This document shows, piece after piece, positions 10,561-22,698 of a stretch of 64,000 nt of DNA. The notes under the pieces are model-generated. The model had not been told where the DNA came from. It ran no database searches and was given only the letters and a program-made list of their open reading frames with translations. A program made the translations under genes and the position numbers. Where the stretch lies: the NCBI GenBank assembly GCA_936432065.2, contig OW386286.2:5821208-5885207 (forward strand), in the 5' to 3' direction. The DNA is from Rutpela maculata. Lineage: Eukaryota; Arthropoda; Insecta; Coleoptera; Cerambycidae. Every line of letters starts with the position of its first letter. Within the stretch, counting starts at the first letter, position 1.

Positions 10561-12809
10561 GTACCATTATTTCTTCGCTGTTCAATAAAATTTAATTTTC
10601 ATCAAGTGTTTGAGAGTCTTACTGCACTTTATGTTATTTGAAGAAAAAATATTACTACCCCAGTAGCTCAGAGACTCGGCAGATGAGTCATGGGTAAGAA
10701 AATGCTTTACGAATGGTTTTACGTGTTAGGTAGATAAAGATTAATAAATGATAGATGTTTTTATAAATTTATCTTAAAGAGATGTTAATTTCACTTAGAT
10801 AATGGTAAGTTTTCCAGAATAACGGGGCGCCAATCTTTCTATAATTATAATTTACACTGAAACTGAAGTTTGACTATAAGAAAGATAAACTAATCAAAAT
10901 TTAGAGAAAGTACTAGTTGTATATAAAAAAAGATGTAAATTAATAATTCAAATTTAGCACAAGTCAAGATTAGATTGATATCTCTGAATATTACTAAAGG
11001 ATGTTCAATTTTTTATCAAAGATTAAATAATTAATACAGTAAGTAATATCGGAATATTTAGTTTGTAAAGTTTGGTTTGTATCAAAATACCTGAAATAAG
11101 TGGACAATGTGATTATAAAATTGATTTTATTATAAACCAATCAAACTTGGTGTGTTTTTATTATAAAACAACTAAACTGAGGCCTTAAAATTAAGTGAAA
11201 TTATATACAAAAAAAAATATCGACTGGACGATAAAATGTTATGCAGATATTATTTATAATATTGTCTAGAACATGAATCGACAATATGGTGATTAAAAGT
11301 CAAATTTTATTATATAACTATACCTAAATGTTTCGTAGAGATTGTGATCACAAAGTCTTTACAGAACCTTTTATATAATTTGTTTTTAATTAGACGTAGC
11401 GTCGATAATTTATACCTTAATAAAATAGTATATGTAACTGTTCATTGAAACATGTTAATAATAAAATTGAGAATAGAAATAGTTTTTAAAAAAATAGAAC
11501 ATGATACTTTAAAAACTCTAAAAATGTTAAAAGGTAAAAATATGAAGTATTTACATAAAAAACGTTAGATAAAAAAACTTATTTGTGACACTTATCTGGA
11601 ATTTTTCTGTGAATGAAAATGGTGACTTTAGTAGGGGATGATGTTGGTGAAATCCAACCCACAGTGATTTAATTGTTGGTTTCTAGAAGAGCTCGGGATC
11701 AGGTTTAGAAGTTTCCAATACCATATTCGACGCTTCCAAAAATTCCATAAGGACAAATCCCAACTATCCTACCATACTATCGTCGCGATCTCCATAAAAA
11801 ATTTGTTTCCAACCCAAAATTTAATATGACGTTAATAAGCAATGCATAACTACAATGTGCATCCCAAGATTGATAAAACTTGCTTCCAATTTTAGAAGAT
11901 TTGCATTTTTATAAAAAAACTTGCATCTAATACAAAAATTCTTTGTCCAATACTAACATTTTTCGTCCAAAACTATATTATTTGGATTCAATAATAAAAT
12001 TGTTTATCCAATAGTGAAATTTTTTTATCCAATAGTAAAATATTTTTTTACCCCATAGTAAAACCCTGGAAAGAAATGAAGTGTAAGCGTGAGTTGTAAA
12101 ATGGCCGCTGCCAAAAAAAAATTATTTCTTTATAAATTACTTACGGATTAAACCGGTGAAGATAATTAGGCCTGCTTCATAATTAAGAAGAGGGACTATC
12201 AACCCTTTTGGTATTGAAGTCTTCAAGAAAAAATTTAATGAAAATACATCACTATTTAACAGTTCATCGAGCAATCGAAGTTCTAACCTCGAGTAACGGA
12301 AAACGAAATCGTTCTGCTTTCTTTTTCGGTGCGTATAAATCGCATCGTTTCGTTACCCTCTCCACTCATAAAGATAAGCTGATTTTAGGCGTAACTCTGG
12401 TTGCATACCGTTGTGTTTAATTAAAAAGCAATTTTAAGAAATATATTTAAATCTACCACGGACATTCACGCTTAAGTTAAAATATTATATGATTTATGGG
12501 GCGGCAATATGCCTGCTACAACATATACACGAATTAGTTTTAAGCTTGTTTTATACATTCCTATATATACTTTGTCATATACTCACTAAATTTTTTTAGT
12601 AAATTTTTCACTATTATCTTGAGGTTTAATTTAGTTTTACCTATACACCTCTGTCAATTTTAACAATTGGCTGGCGCCCAGGGTAGTTTAACCGGTGCAC
12701 CCCAAAATTCTAAAATTCAGAATAAGAAAACGAATTCACACCCGCTCTTCACTTTGGGCTTTCGGGCATACTTGGGGTGTTCTTAATTTTGCCATTAGGG
12801 ACACGTCAC
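10561..12809. other. Spacer between the duplicated copies, no gene recognised
   Basis: AT-rich. The stretch 11880-12065 holds loosely repeated ~26 bp units with 'tccaatagtaaaat' cores, an eroded tandem repeat. A 70-codon open frame at 12208-12420 has no recognised motif. Near 12670 the word TGGCGCCCAGGG resembles a retroelement primer-binding site, but no LTR was found. Confidence 0.45.
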
Positions 12810-13068
12810 AACTGATTTAAGATTTTCATCTATACATTTAATAAAACAGTAAAGAATAAAGTGTCCGTATATTGGGATTAGGGAAAATGACAATTAATAA
12901 GATAGAGAACAACAAAGTAGCTATTTTATTATTATTAATATTGATTATATCCCTGATATATATTTAAATAACAATTTGAAAAAAAAAAGAAAACGAAGCA
13001 GCGATTGATCAACAGCACCACTTCGAATCAGGGGATGAATTCTCCAATGGCGAATATTTAAACAGAAA

Positions 13069-13306
13069 TTGTATTTTTTTTTCAATAACAATTGTAGTGC
13101 ATTTCGATTTTCTATATCATTTGAACATTTTCATTACCATAATATTTTAATAAATCTCAATGTGCCCTCTCTTTCCCACGCTTACACACGTATAAACTTG
13201 CCATTGTCGCACTCTCATAAAACTTTTGCTCGCCTGGCGAACACTTCTAACTACCAGAACCGCCTGTCTTTTTACATATTCTCTTAAAACAATTTAATAA
13301 ACATCT
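13069..13306. mobile_element. 238 bp insertion specific to duplication copy 2
   Basis: Present between 'aacagaaat' and 'atctaagaaat', which are contiguous in copy 1 at about 6910-6920. It starts with a T-rich run (gtatttttttttc), which would be an A-rich tail if the insert is a minus-strand retroposon. No family is recognised. Confidence 0.7.
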
Positions 13307-14430
13307 ATCTAAGAAATACCCTACATAGAATAAATTTATGGTCATCTGGTATATATTTGCAATCAATAAAAATGCTTGGCAATTTTTCTTTTACATTTTC
13401 AAAAATTTAGTGGTCGATGTCGCCACTAGGGTAGGTCTGCCAGGTTGTTACTTTCTTATTTAATTATTATTATTAAATCATTAATCAATCATCAAAACAC
13501 CTTGATTGACCGTTATCTCTTAAACATACGTTGTAGGAAATTTGAAGAAAATCAGTCTGGACCTGTTTTGCACAGAAAAATGCAGGATACTTTGTCTACA
13601 TTTAAATGGGATAATAGGAAATACACATAAAACAAATTATGTGAAATATAACGACAATATTTATTAAACCCATTAAAAGCTGCTAAAACCCATCTATGCG
13701 AGCGGTGTTATATGCCACCACCTAGCCATTCCCGGTAGAGTGACAAATGGGAGGTCTGTGCCATCGACTGAAGTAATTCACCACCACGCTCGCTTCCCAC
13801 ATTCACATTTATAAGCTCAAAATCCATTCTAAATTCTTTCAGCGGGTAAGACCAACTGTAGATATGGGTAAACCATCGGAAAGAATCAGTTACATGAATG
13901 GAAGAGCAATTTAATGGAAAATTGATTTTCAAATAAAAAAAAACTAAGATAGAAAGGCTAACTATATGGAATTTGTGGCTTCAGTAGCGATCGGTTTACT
14001 GATCAACTGAAAAGAATAGTAAAGTTAAAGTTGGTGACCATAACATCTAATAGCTATTCAATATTCAACAACTAGTTTGTAAAATATACAGGGTGATTCG
14101 TGAGGAGAAAGTCGTACTTTACCAAAAGATAGAGAGCATTGAAGTGATCTTAAATCTCCACACAGTAATAGCTTAAGCGGCCCTGTTTTCGGAATACAGG
14201 GTGTTTTATATTTTTTGGAAGAATTTTCTTTTCACCATATAGGTGTAATGCGTAAACGGGATCCAATGAAATTTTTTAGTTTGGTTACAGTAGTCATCTT
14301 GCCAATTACCCGTATAACCAAGCGATACAGGTTTCCGTGACTATATTAATTTGATAAATGTTCTATAAAGATTTGTCGATAAAGATTTCAACTGTATAGA
14401 ATATTTATTGTATAACTAAATATTTCCTAA

Positions 14431-15768
14431 TTAAAAAATATTATTTTGGGTATTCAGCAGATAACTTTCAAAGAAAACATTCGTTTCTTTCATATACCAT
14501 TGGTGCAAGTCTGACCAAAAAAGGAAGATCGAGTAAATAGATGTCTTCCTGTCAGTTTTTTGACATGAAAATATTTCATTTTTATTTTCTAATAGTAACT
14601 TTTATTTCGAATTGGATTTATGTCCTTCTGACGAGTTCTAAAGAGAACGAAAAAGATTGTACAATGTTTAAAGGAATTAATCCATCGATAATATGATATA
14701 CTTCAATTATTGGACATGCATGCGGTGAGCGAAATTTTATAACTATTTTCTTTGTGCTTTTTTAGTATTTTCTTGACTTTAAAATGTAATAAACGTTTGA
14801 TTGTGATATAGTATCCTCTAGGTAGGGCTAGAGATGCTTAATATTATATATATTAGCATGATCAGACTTGAATCATCAATATATAGAAAGAGTGGTTGTT
14901 TTATTGTTTTTCATGCTGAATATTAGATATGGTAGGTGTATGAAAGAAGCCGACAAGTCACCGTAGGGGGGAGTCTTGTCGATCTTCCTTTTTTGGTCAG
15001 ACTTGCACCAATGGTATATGAAAGAAACGAATGTTTTCTTTGAAAGTTATCTGCTGAATACCCAAAATAATATTTTTTAACAATGATGTAAGCAGAAATA
15101 ATAGGTATTTATTTATTAAACTAGACGAGTTTTGGGGCTCTAAAGGAATGTTTGTTTTTTATTTTTAATATATTTGTCAAGTAAATAGATGTCTTCCTGT
15201 CAGTTTTTTGACATGAAAATATTTCATTTTTATTTTCTAATAGTAACTTTTATTTCGAATTGGATTTATGTCCTTCTGACGAGTTCTAAAGAGAACGAAA
15301 AAGATTGTACAATGTTTAAAGGAATTAATCCATCGATAATATGATATACTTCAATTATTGGACATGCATGCGGTGAGCGAAATTTTATAACTATTTTCTT
15401 TGTGCTTTTTTAGTATTTTCTTGACTTTAAAATGTAATAAACGTTTGATTGTGATATAGTATCCTCTAGGTAGGGCTAGAGATGCTTAATATTATATATA
15501 TTAGCATGATCAGACTTGAATCATCAATATATAGAAAGAGTGGTTGTTTTATTGTTTTTCATGCTGAATATTAGATATGGTAGGTGTATGAAAGAAGCCG
15601 ACAAGTCACCGTAGGGGGGAGTCTTGTCGATCTTCCTTTTTTGGTCAGACTTGCACCAATGGTATATGAAAGAAACGAATGTTTTCTTTGAAAGTTATCT
15701 GCTGAATACCCAAAATAATATTTTTTAACAATGATGTAAGCAGAAATAATAGGTATTTATTTATTAAA
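14431..15768. mobile_element. Insertion with 102 bp terminal inverted repeats and a 589 bp direct repeat
   Basis: Exact inverted repeats lie at 14431-14532 and 14979-15080. The stretch 14532-15120, covering interior, right arm and flank, is repeated directly at 15180-15768 with at most a few changes; 59 bp separates the two. The second unit therefore has a right arm but no left arm. The whole insertion is bounded by TAAATATTTCCTA at 14417-14429 and 15765-15778, which occurs once at the empty site in copy 1 (about 8715). It has no coding capacity. It resembles a foldback or long-TIR non-autonomous DNA element that was partly duplicated in tandem. Confidence 0.85.
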
Positions 15769-16274
15769 TATTTCCTATACAGGTATATTCTGTATTTGAT
15801 CTGTACAGTGATTATAAAGTATTATCTTTATATGCTTTCCTATATAGAATATATGATTTACATATATACCACATATAAAGTATCGTTATATTATATCGAC
15901 AACTCATCTATATAGATCCAGTAAAGTTCTCCGGTAAAAACATTTCCTGTTTTCGAGCATGTAGTACTACTTTATTAAATCTATATGTCATCTATACGAA
16001 TGGCTATGGCCTATGGGTATTCTAAACAGTTATTGAATCTTTACGTAATCGATATGTACCGAAATTTCTGCATTTATAGCACACATGAAGTGTCATTATT
16101 TGTAGGTTAGATAAAATATAAAATGCACCAGTATAGATCGTGTCCTGCTAGTTCTAAAAGATTCGTCAGTTCTCTGTTCGGATTATTTTGGTTTTATTTC
16201 CAGAAGATAATACCGGTTCACCTGTGATATAACATTGTGCACAATAAAACTAGTGGAAGCAATATAAGTACACC

Positions 16275-16640
16275 TACTCTTCGCCGATTTACTGAGCTTT
16301 ACACATTTTATAGGATACTCTTCACAGTTTTCTTGTAAATAATATTAGTTTTTGGACATTCTAAATTTTGTGATACCAACTTCGTTGTAAAAAAAACTAT
16401 ATGAAAAAAAAAAATGAAAAAAAAGACGCCCTCTCAGGGATTTGAACAAGAGACTTTTGGATTGCCTTTAGCCATTCGACCATCGACATCGCTACAAAAG
16501 TTGAATGTCGATTTAAGTACAAGTGACAAAAATTAAAGAAATATATTTTTTTAATTTAAATAATTAATAACTGTTTTATTTACTGATTAAATTTTTTCAA
16601 AAACAATGGGGTTCTTTCATTTCCTCAACAAATTCTAATA
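16275..16640 (+). mobile_element. Family 2 element, copy in duplication 2
   Basis: Uninterrupted counterpart of 9223-9850, without the palindrome insertion. The tRNA-like module is at 16431-16484 on the minus strand. It continues into the 'aaaaacaatggggttctttc' block. Confidence 0.6.
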
Positions 16641-16884
16641 AATAGGTCCACAAAAAAGTCTTGTTCTAAGGTTTTACCTAATCTTTTTGAAGTATTTTAA
16701 TGCGCTGAAGTTAATTTTGGACATAAATTTCTATCGTGTCAGTTTCCTTCTGCCACCTCTAGAGATAAAAGAGTGCTGCTAATTGTATTTTCTTCAGGAA
16801 TTTCATTATCTGCGGAATAATCAGCAGTATACCTTCCTATATACGTAAACATATTAATACAAGCGAGATCCGTTCGACAGCACA

Positions 16885-16965
16885 GGGTCTGCTAGCCGAA
16901 CGTGTTAAGCCGCACAGCAAGAGTTGTCAAGTCAAGATCCGCGTGGGTTCGACTCCCGCCCGCCG
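16885..16965 (+). other. tRNA-derived sequence, duplicate of 10093-10173
   Basis: Same A-box-like and B-box-like segments, with no difference noticed between the two copies. Confidence 0.65.
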
Positions 16966-17353
16966 CATTCAACAATGTAAGGTAAAGTAATCATAATGTT
17001 TCATAAAATTAATTAGGACAGTAAAAATAATATAAATAATGTATCCCATAAAGCTGTGAAAGAAGTACGTCTAGAACAAAAAAAATGTTTTTATTTGCAA
17101 CAGCCTATGTAGCGTATATAGGTATAGTTGACCTGTATTGTTACGATAGCGATCCGATAAATCGACCTATACTCAAAATATATCGTGGCGATAGCGGATC
17201 GATAAATACCATCTTTATTCTACCTAAATCCATAATGTATTTAAAACCGTATCGTCGCTGTACCCAAAGAATACAGACTATCTTTATCGAGTAAAGATTT
17301 TAATATAGAACCGATACAGGTTATATACTGTCTGGTTATACGGGTAAACTACT

Positions 17354-17682
17354 ATTGGCCATCTACCACAGTCTAACCATTATTGTCTTGAATTAGTGTT
17401 GTTCACCATTTCGAATTAATCATAAACTACCATACCAGGCGTTCCTGATATTCCGGGAGCCTCTTTACCCAAAACTACTTTCTCATTCTCTAACTTGTTA
17501 GAGAACTACAAATTTCATTATTTCTTTCTTTCCTATCCATTTCTTCTTTCCTCTTTTTACGTTGTGGTTGTTCTTCTAAATTATTCTTCCTAATCATAAA
17601 ATTTGAATGTTTAATAAAAGTTTTATTATTCTCTTTTGGGGAAAGTCCTTTTTATTATCATTTTATTTCGCCTCTGGTGGAA
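17354..17682. other. No gene recognised
   Basis: T- and C-rich spacer. A minus-strand stretch reading GKEAPGISGTPGMVVYD before a stop is too short to interpret. Confidence 0.4.
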
Positions 17683-18160
17683 GTATAGTAACGACAAACA
17701 AATTTTTAAAAAGATTTTATTGTTCAAATAGGCGTTGGAGATATTGACTTGAAATTTAATAATAATAATAATAGTGTCATTATTTCGATTTAGAAAAAAT
17801 TACAATTAATTGGGCTTAAAAGAAGTGGCGAAGTTCAACATAGCTGCTCTTCCACTTTGGTACACATATGTACTTTAACGAGGTCTAGAAATAGATTATA
17901 TTTTCATCTTGTTCCGTCGAAGAGTTGGGGGGTAAATTGGGGTAAATTTAGGGTAAATAGGTAAATCAAGCAGGTAAGAGTCCACAAAATTGGTATTTAG
18001 TATATACAAGAGAAGCTAAGGTCTCAAGAAAAATTTTGGCATTAGCATCGCCAATTGCCACCCCATTATTAAAGGGGATGAAAAAAAATGTGATTTAGTG
18101 TGTGTACAAGAACCAGAAACCTCAAAATATTTTTTTACTTCAGCCACCCCCATTACCACT
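17683..18160 (+). mobile_element. Family 1 Helitron-like element, truncated (copy D)
   Basis: Begins inside the terminal hairpin (ggtggaagtatagtaacgac). It lacks the microsatellite block, carries about 100 bp of foreign AT-rich sequence at about 17758-17859, resumes at 'ggtacacatatgtactttaa', and stops after the C-rich stretch. Confidence 0.75.
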
Positions 18161-18954
18161 CTTCGGTTTACTAATTCTTATGCAATTCTTAACATTTCCA
18201 CCAATTTTCAAAACTTTCTGAATTTTGTCCTATATAATTACAATATTAACTGTTATTTTACTGAACTATAACCCACAGACGAACAGACGACATACAGATT
18301 TGAATATTTATTATTTTCGAGCTGCAGTCATCCATTTCCATTATAGTTTGAAAATTATCTGCTATGTCAATGTTCACTGTGTCTGTGAATATTGGAAATC
18401 CTCCAATATGCATATGTAGTTCCGCAGCTGACATAACTGGCCGTATCCAACCAACTTTTCGTTCGCAGGCGTCCTGCGGTCAACCAATAAAGAATTATGT
18501 GTACGAGCTTTTTAATTAAAACTTGCGGATCTGGGCTTTATTGTAACAGTAAATTTACTTTTTCAGTTTAACTCGAGCGATGTATAAAGAGGCATTAAGT
18601 TGTCTCAGAATTAAATTTCTTCGCACATATTTAAAAGTGCTGTAGTAATTGTACAGTTTGTTGAAGTGCTGTTTGTAATTCTACTACGTTTAGAGCAGTG
18701 AGAGGTTAGCGATACGATCGATACCGCATCGATATAGGACTTGCTTTCGCGATATCGATATGTACTTCAGCCTATCAATATAATAGCGAATATATCGCTA
18801 ACAGAATAAATTTTAGATTAAAAAACTGATAGTTTAAAAAACTAATAAAAACATGCTTTTTAATACTGCAGTAAAAAGCAAAAAACAATCATCGAACCTC
18901 TTCCCTCTGTCTACCCCGTAAGGGTCTTAGTGTAAGCCGTGTTTGTAATTAAGT
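18161..18954. other. No gene recognised
   Basis: AT-rich. The stretch 18708-18795 has repeated CGAT words (cgatacgatcgatacc, cgatatcgatatg), but no clear unit. Confidence 0.4.
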
Positions 18955-19504
18955 ATAATATTTGAGTATGAAAGCGATTCGAACACGAGACCTTTGGATT
19001 GCCAGACAAAGCTTTAGCCATTGGACCATCACAGATCATTATAATAATTGAATGTCTGTAATATATGTCTTTCGGGTATTATATTTCAACGAATTAGATA
19101 TATTATTATAAAACATATATCAATAAAATGTATGAACAAAAAAAATTATAGAGAATAAAATTTCGCAAGATTTCTATTTAAACAAATGACAAAAATTAAG
19201 AAAATATATATTTTTTTAATTTAAATGATTATGATGAATGAACTTTTTTATTTATTAATTGATTTTTTTCAAAAACAATAGGGTTCTTTCTCTAGCTAAG
19301 GTTAACTTACTTTCCAAATTTCAATACAATCCGACTTTTCTTTCTTAAGTTATCGTGCTTACAAGAAATGTGACGGACGGACGGACAGACGGACACTTTG
19401 AAAGTTGTTCAAAATTCGTTCACTAACATAATGATATGAAATTTTTTCCTCTACGAGCGATATTTACTGATTTAGAAATGTGCTGTTTTTGCGAAGAGTA
19501 TAAA
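18955..19504 (+). mobile_element. Family 2 Helitron-like element with tRNA-like module and GGAC microsatellite
   Basis: Left to right: tRNA-like module on the minus strand (18975-19035), AT-rich block, 'aaaaacaatagggttctttc', a GGAC-type tetranucleotide microsatellite at about 19370-19395, 'ctacgagcgatatttac', and the terminal GCGAAGAGTATA. The terminal motif is the reverse complement of TACTCTTCGC that begins the copies at 9223 and 16275, so the family has inverted terminal motifs. The half from about 19188 to 19504 is inverted relative to 19891-20234. Confidence 0.65.
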
Positions 19505-19890
19505 GAGAGCCAAATGAGTTTCACATGCGTTATGGCCATTTGGCTCCTGTTACTGGCGAATATCTCGGAAACTATAGCACAGAGGAAGAAAATGAATATA
19601 GACATTCTTGTAGAAAATTTAATTATGTTTGATTTTTCATAGAATACTTTTTTCCGTACGACTCATCTTTTCCGAGTTATAAGCGCAGAATCGAAAAAAA
19701 GGACCTTTCCAGCCCCTTCTCACCCCTCCTCCCTGAAGCGTCAGTGCTAGAGGCGGGGACTTTTAGTATGTTTACCTTTTAACTACCCCCAACACATTAC
19801 TGAAGAGGAAAATTCTCCCCTCCCTCCATGTCCTCTACAATTACCTTTTGGGCATTAATTGATTGGACTATAAGTATATATTGATTTTTT
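19505..19890. other. Spacer between two inverted family 2 copies
   Basis: Contains a hairpin around 19508-19547 (GAGCCAAATG ... CATTTGGCTC) and a CCCC-rich stretch at 19708-19835. It may be additional interior sequence of the same family. No gene is recognised. Confidence 0.4.
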
Positions 19891-20435
19891 ATACTCTTCG
19901 CAAAAACGAAGAGTATATTGTATTTGATCGGCACATTTCTAAAATCGTAAATATCGCTCGTAGAGAAAAAATTTTCTTATCATTGTGTTAGTGAACGAAT
20001 TCTGAACAACTTTCAAAATGTCCGTCTGTCCGTCCGTCCGTCCGTCTGTCCGTCCGTCACGTTTCTTGTAGCACGATAACATAAGAAAGAAAAGTCCGAT
20101 TGTATTGAAATTTAGAGAGTAAGTTAGTGTTAGCTAGAGAAAGAACCCTATTGTTTTTGAAGAAAATCGATCAGTAAATAAAAAAGTTATTAATTATTTA
20201 ATTAAAAAAAATATATTCTCTTAATTTTTGTCGCATGTACTAAAATGGAAATCTTGCGAAATATTATTTCCATAATATATTTTTTTTTGTTTATGAATTT
20301 TACTAATATATATTTCATAGAAGTACGAGTTGAAATATGTATGATTGTTGAAAGATATATAAGTATCACAGACAGTCAATTTTCGTAGCAAGATGTGGTG
20401 GCGCAGCGGCTAAAGTTTTGCGTTGCAATCCAGAG

Positions 20436-21036
<601 letters not shown>

Positions 21037-21244
21037 GCAATCCAGAGGTCCCGTGTTCAAATCTCAAACAGGTTGAATATTTTTTTTTCATTTTTTTTTT
21101 CATATGATTTTTTTCACAACAAAGATGGTATCATAAAACTTAGGATGTCCAAAAACTAACATTATTTACAAGAAAACTGCGAAGAGTATCCTATAGAATG
21201 TGTAACAATTATATATAAAAAGCTCAGTAAATTGGCGAAGAGTA

Positions 21245-21828
21245 CGTTTTTAGCTTGTTTTAATTTTGCGTTAATTCTGTAGGAATTATAAAATAAATTT
21301 CTTCCACATACATCTATGTAGTTTAATCTAATTTAATTTCTGATTAGAATAAATACCGTATTTCATTTGCTTTTCTCATCAAGGCGGATCTACCTTTTTG
21401 TAGAGTTTTATATAAATTTCCCCTAGTTGTTACAAGTTAAATTATAGTTTGTCGTTTAATTGTTATGGTTGGAAAGCATAGGTTTACAACTTAATCCTCT
21501 GTACGTATAAAATGTTTGTACAATTCGAGCAGTTAGACACTAACAAGAACATCTAATTCGCGAAAAGTACACACCCACGGCTATTATCTGAGAGTAGATG
21601 TTAGAATTACCATATTTCTTGTTGGTATTAAGGGTTGAATGGGTTACCCTCTGGAACAATAGCCGACGGTGGATGAAAATGTAAAACTGCAGTGCTGGTT
21701 TAGCCAGAAAATTTATAACATCTGCATTAATTTCGCCGGCCTCGCAAATTTTATATGCAGCAGATTATTGTTTTCCGTGAAATATTCTAACAGTTATGCA
21801 ATTTCTTTCAAGAGACACGTTAATACTA
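21245..21828. other. No gene recognised
   Basis: AT-rich spacer. No array, inverted repeat or credible frame seen. Confidence 0.4.
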
Positions 21829-21836
21829 CTTATTAG

Positions 21837-22460
21837 CAGAGGTTATTCTAAGGATTTTTTTCCACTGCACATAAAGGAAATAAATGCTAATGATGAGGAT
21901 AAGGCAAGTAGAGAGTTTGGAGATAATGCCGAGGGAAAAGCTAGCACAAAGAAATTTTAGTGTAGGTATTACCTACATGTAGGTATATGTGCTATTGTAC
22001 CCTGCATCAAATCATGGGCCCCGGTATTAAAATCACTGGCGGGCCCCCGCTACTAATAATTGATGAGCGGGAAAAATTTTTTTTGTTAAAATCTCTGGAG
22101 GGCCCCCGCGCTTAATAATTGATAATTGATGAGCGGCGGGGGGGGGGAGAAATTTGAAAAAAAAATTTGGCAAAATCTCTAGCGGGCCACCACTACGGGC
22201 CCCTAAACTCAGTACCCCCCATACGGGGGGCCTGATCCTCATATGTACCATATAGTAACCTACATATTATTTTTAGTTTGTTTTGTTTCTGTTGGTTCTG
22301 TGTTCTGTCTGGTAACTTATATTTTAAGTTTAAGGTTGTTCTGTTTTTATGTTTTTTGTTCGTATTGTTTGTAAATAAATAAAAAAATAACTTTCCCACT
22401 GCACAATTTACTTTTTCTACTGCACATTTTGTGCCCAACTGCACGTTAGAATAACCTCTG
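21837..22460. mobile_element. hAT-type miniature element with 8 bp target duplication
   Basis: Perfect 15 bp terminal inverted repeats, CAGAGGTTATTCTAA, are flanked directly by CTTATTAG on both sides (21829-21836 and 22461-22468). An 8 bp duplication with CAG-starting ends is the hallmark of the hAT superfamily. Subterminal ACTGCACA words occur near both ends. The interior has no transposase. It holds about three units of a ~90 bp repeat rich in GGGCCCCC (22025-22205). Confidence 0.88.
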
Positions 22461-22698
22461 CTTATTAGTCTTCCCATAGCTCGAAAATATGTACCCAAAG
22501 AACGATGTTAAAAAAGGGATTTTTTGGCCCACCTGTGGTAAAGTATGGAAGCCATCTTTTTTTACCAATTTTGAGGTGCTGAAAACGAATCCGTCACCCG
22601 TTTTGGTGAAAAATCTTGGAAACACATTAAAAACAACCCTTATTTGGGTGCCATAAAGTGAAGATTCTCATTTTCCCAACCATAAGTCATTTAAATAA

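Larger units (their letters stand above)
12810..17353. repeat. Segmental duplication, copy 2
   Basis: Paralogue of 6650-10560. It lacks the family 1 element and the palindrome of copy 1. It carries two insertions of its own: 13069-13306 and 14430-15768. The minus-strand 74-codon open frame at 13708-13932 has a near-identical twin at 8005-8229 (one residue differs). That follows from the duplication and is not evidence for a gene. Confidence 0.9.

Noticed and set aside
10655..10700. CCCAGTAGCTCAGAGAC as a possible tRNA A box (also near 31449)
   Set aside because: No T-arm or B box at the right distance and no cloverleaf.
12660..12700. TGGCGCCCAGGG resembling a lysine-tRNA primer-binding site of an LTR retroelement
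   Set aside because: No LTR pair, polypurine tract or gag/pol sequence found around it; the match is only about nine bases.
17440..17540. Minus-strand GKEAPGISGTPGMVVYD before a stop, faintly collagen-like
   Set aside because: Only about 30 codons, no regular Gly-X-Y run and no supporting neighbours.
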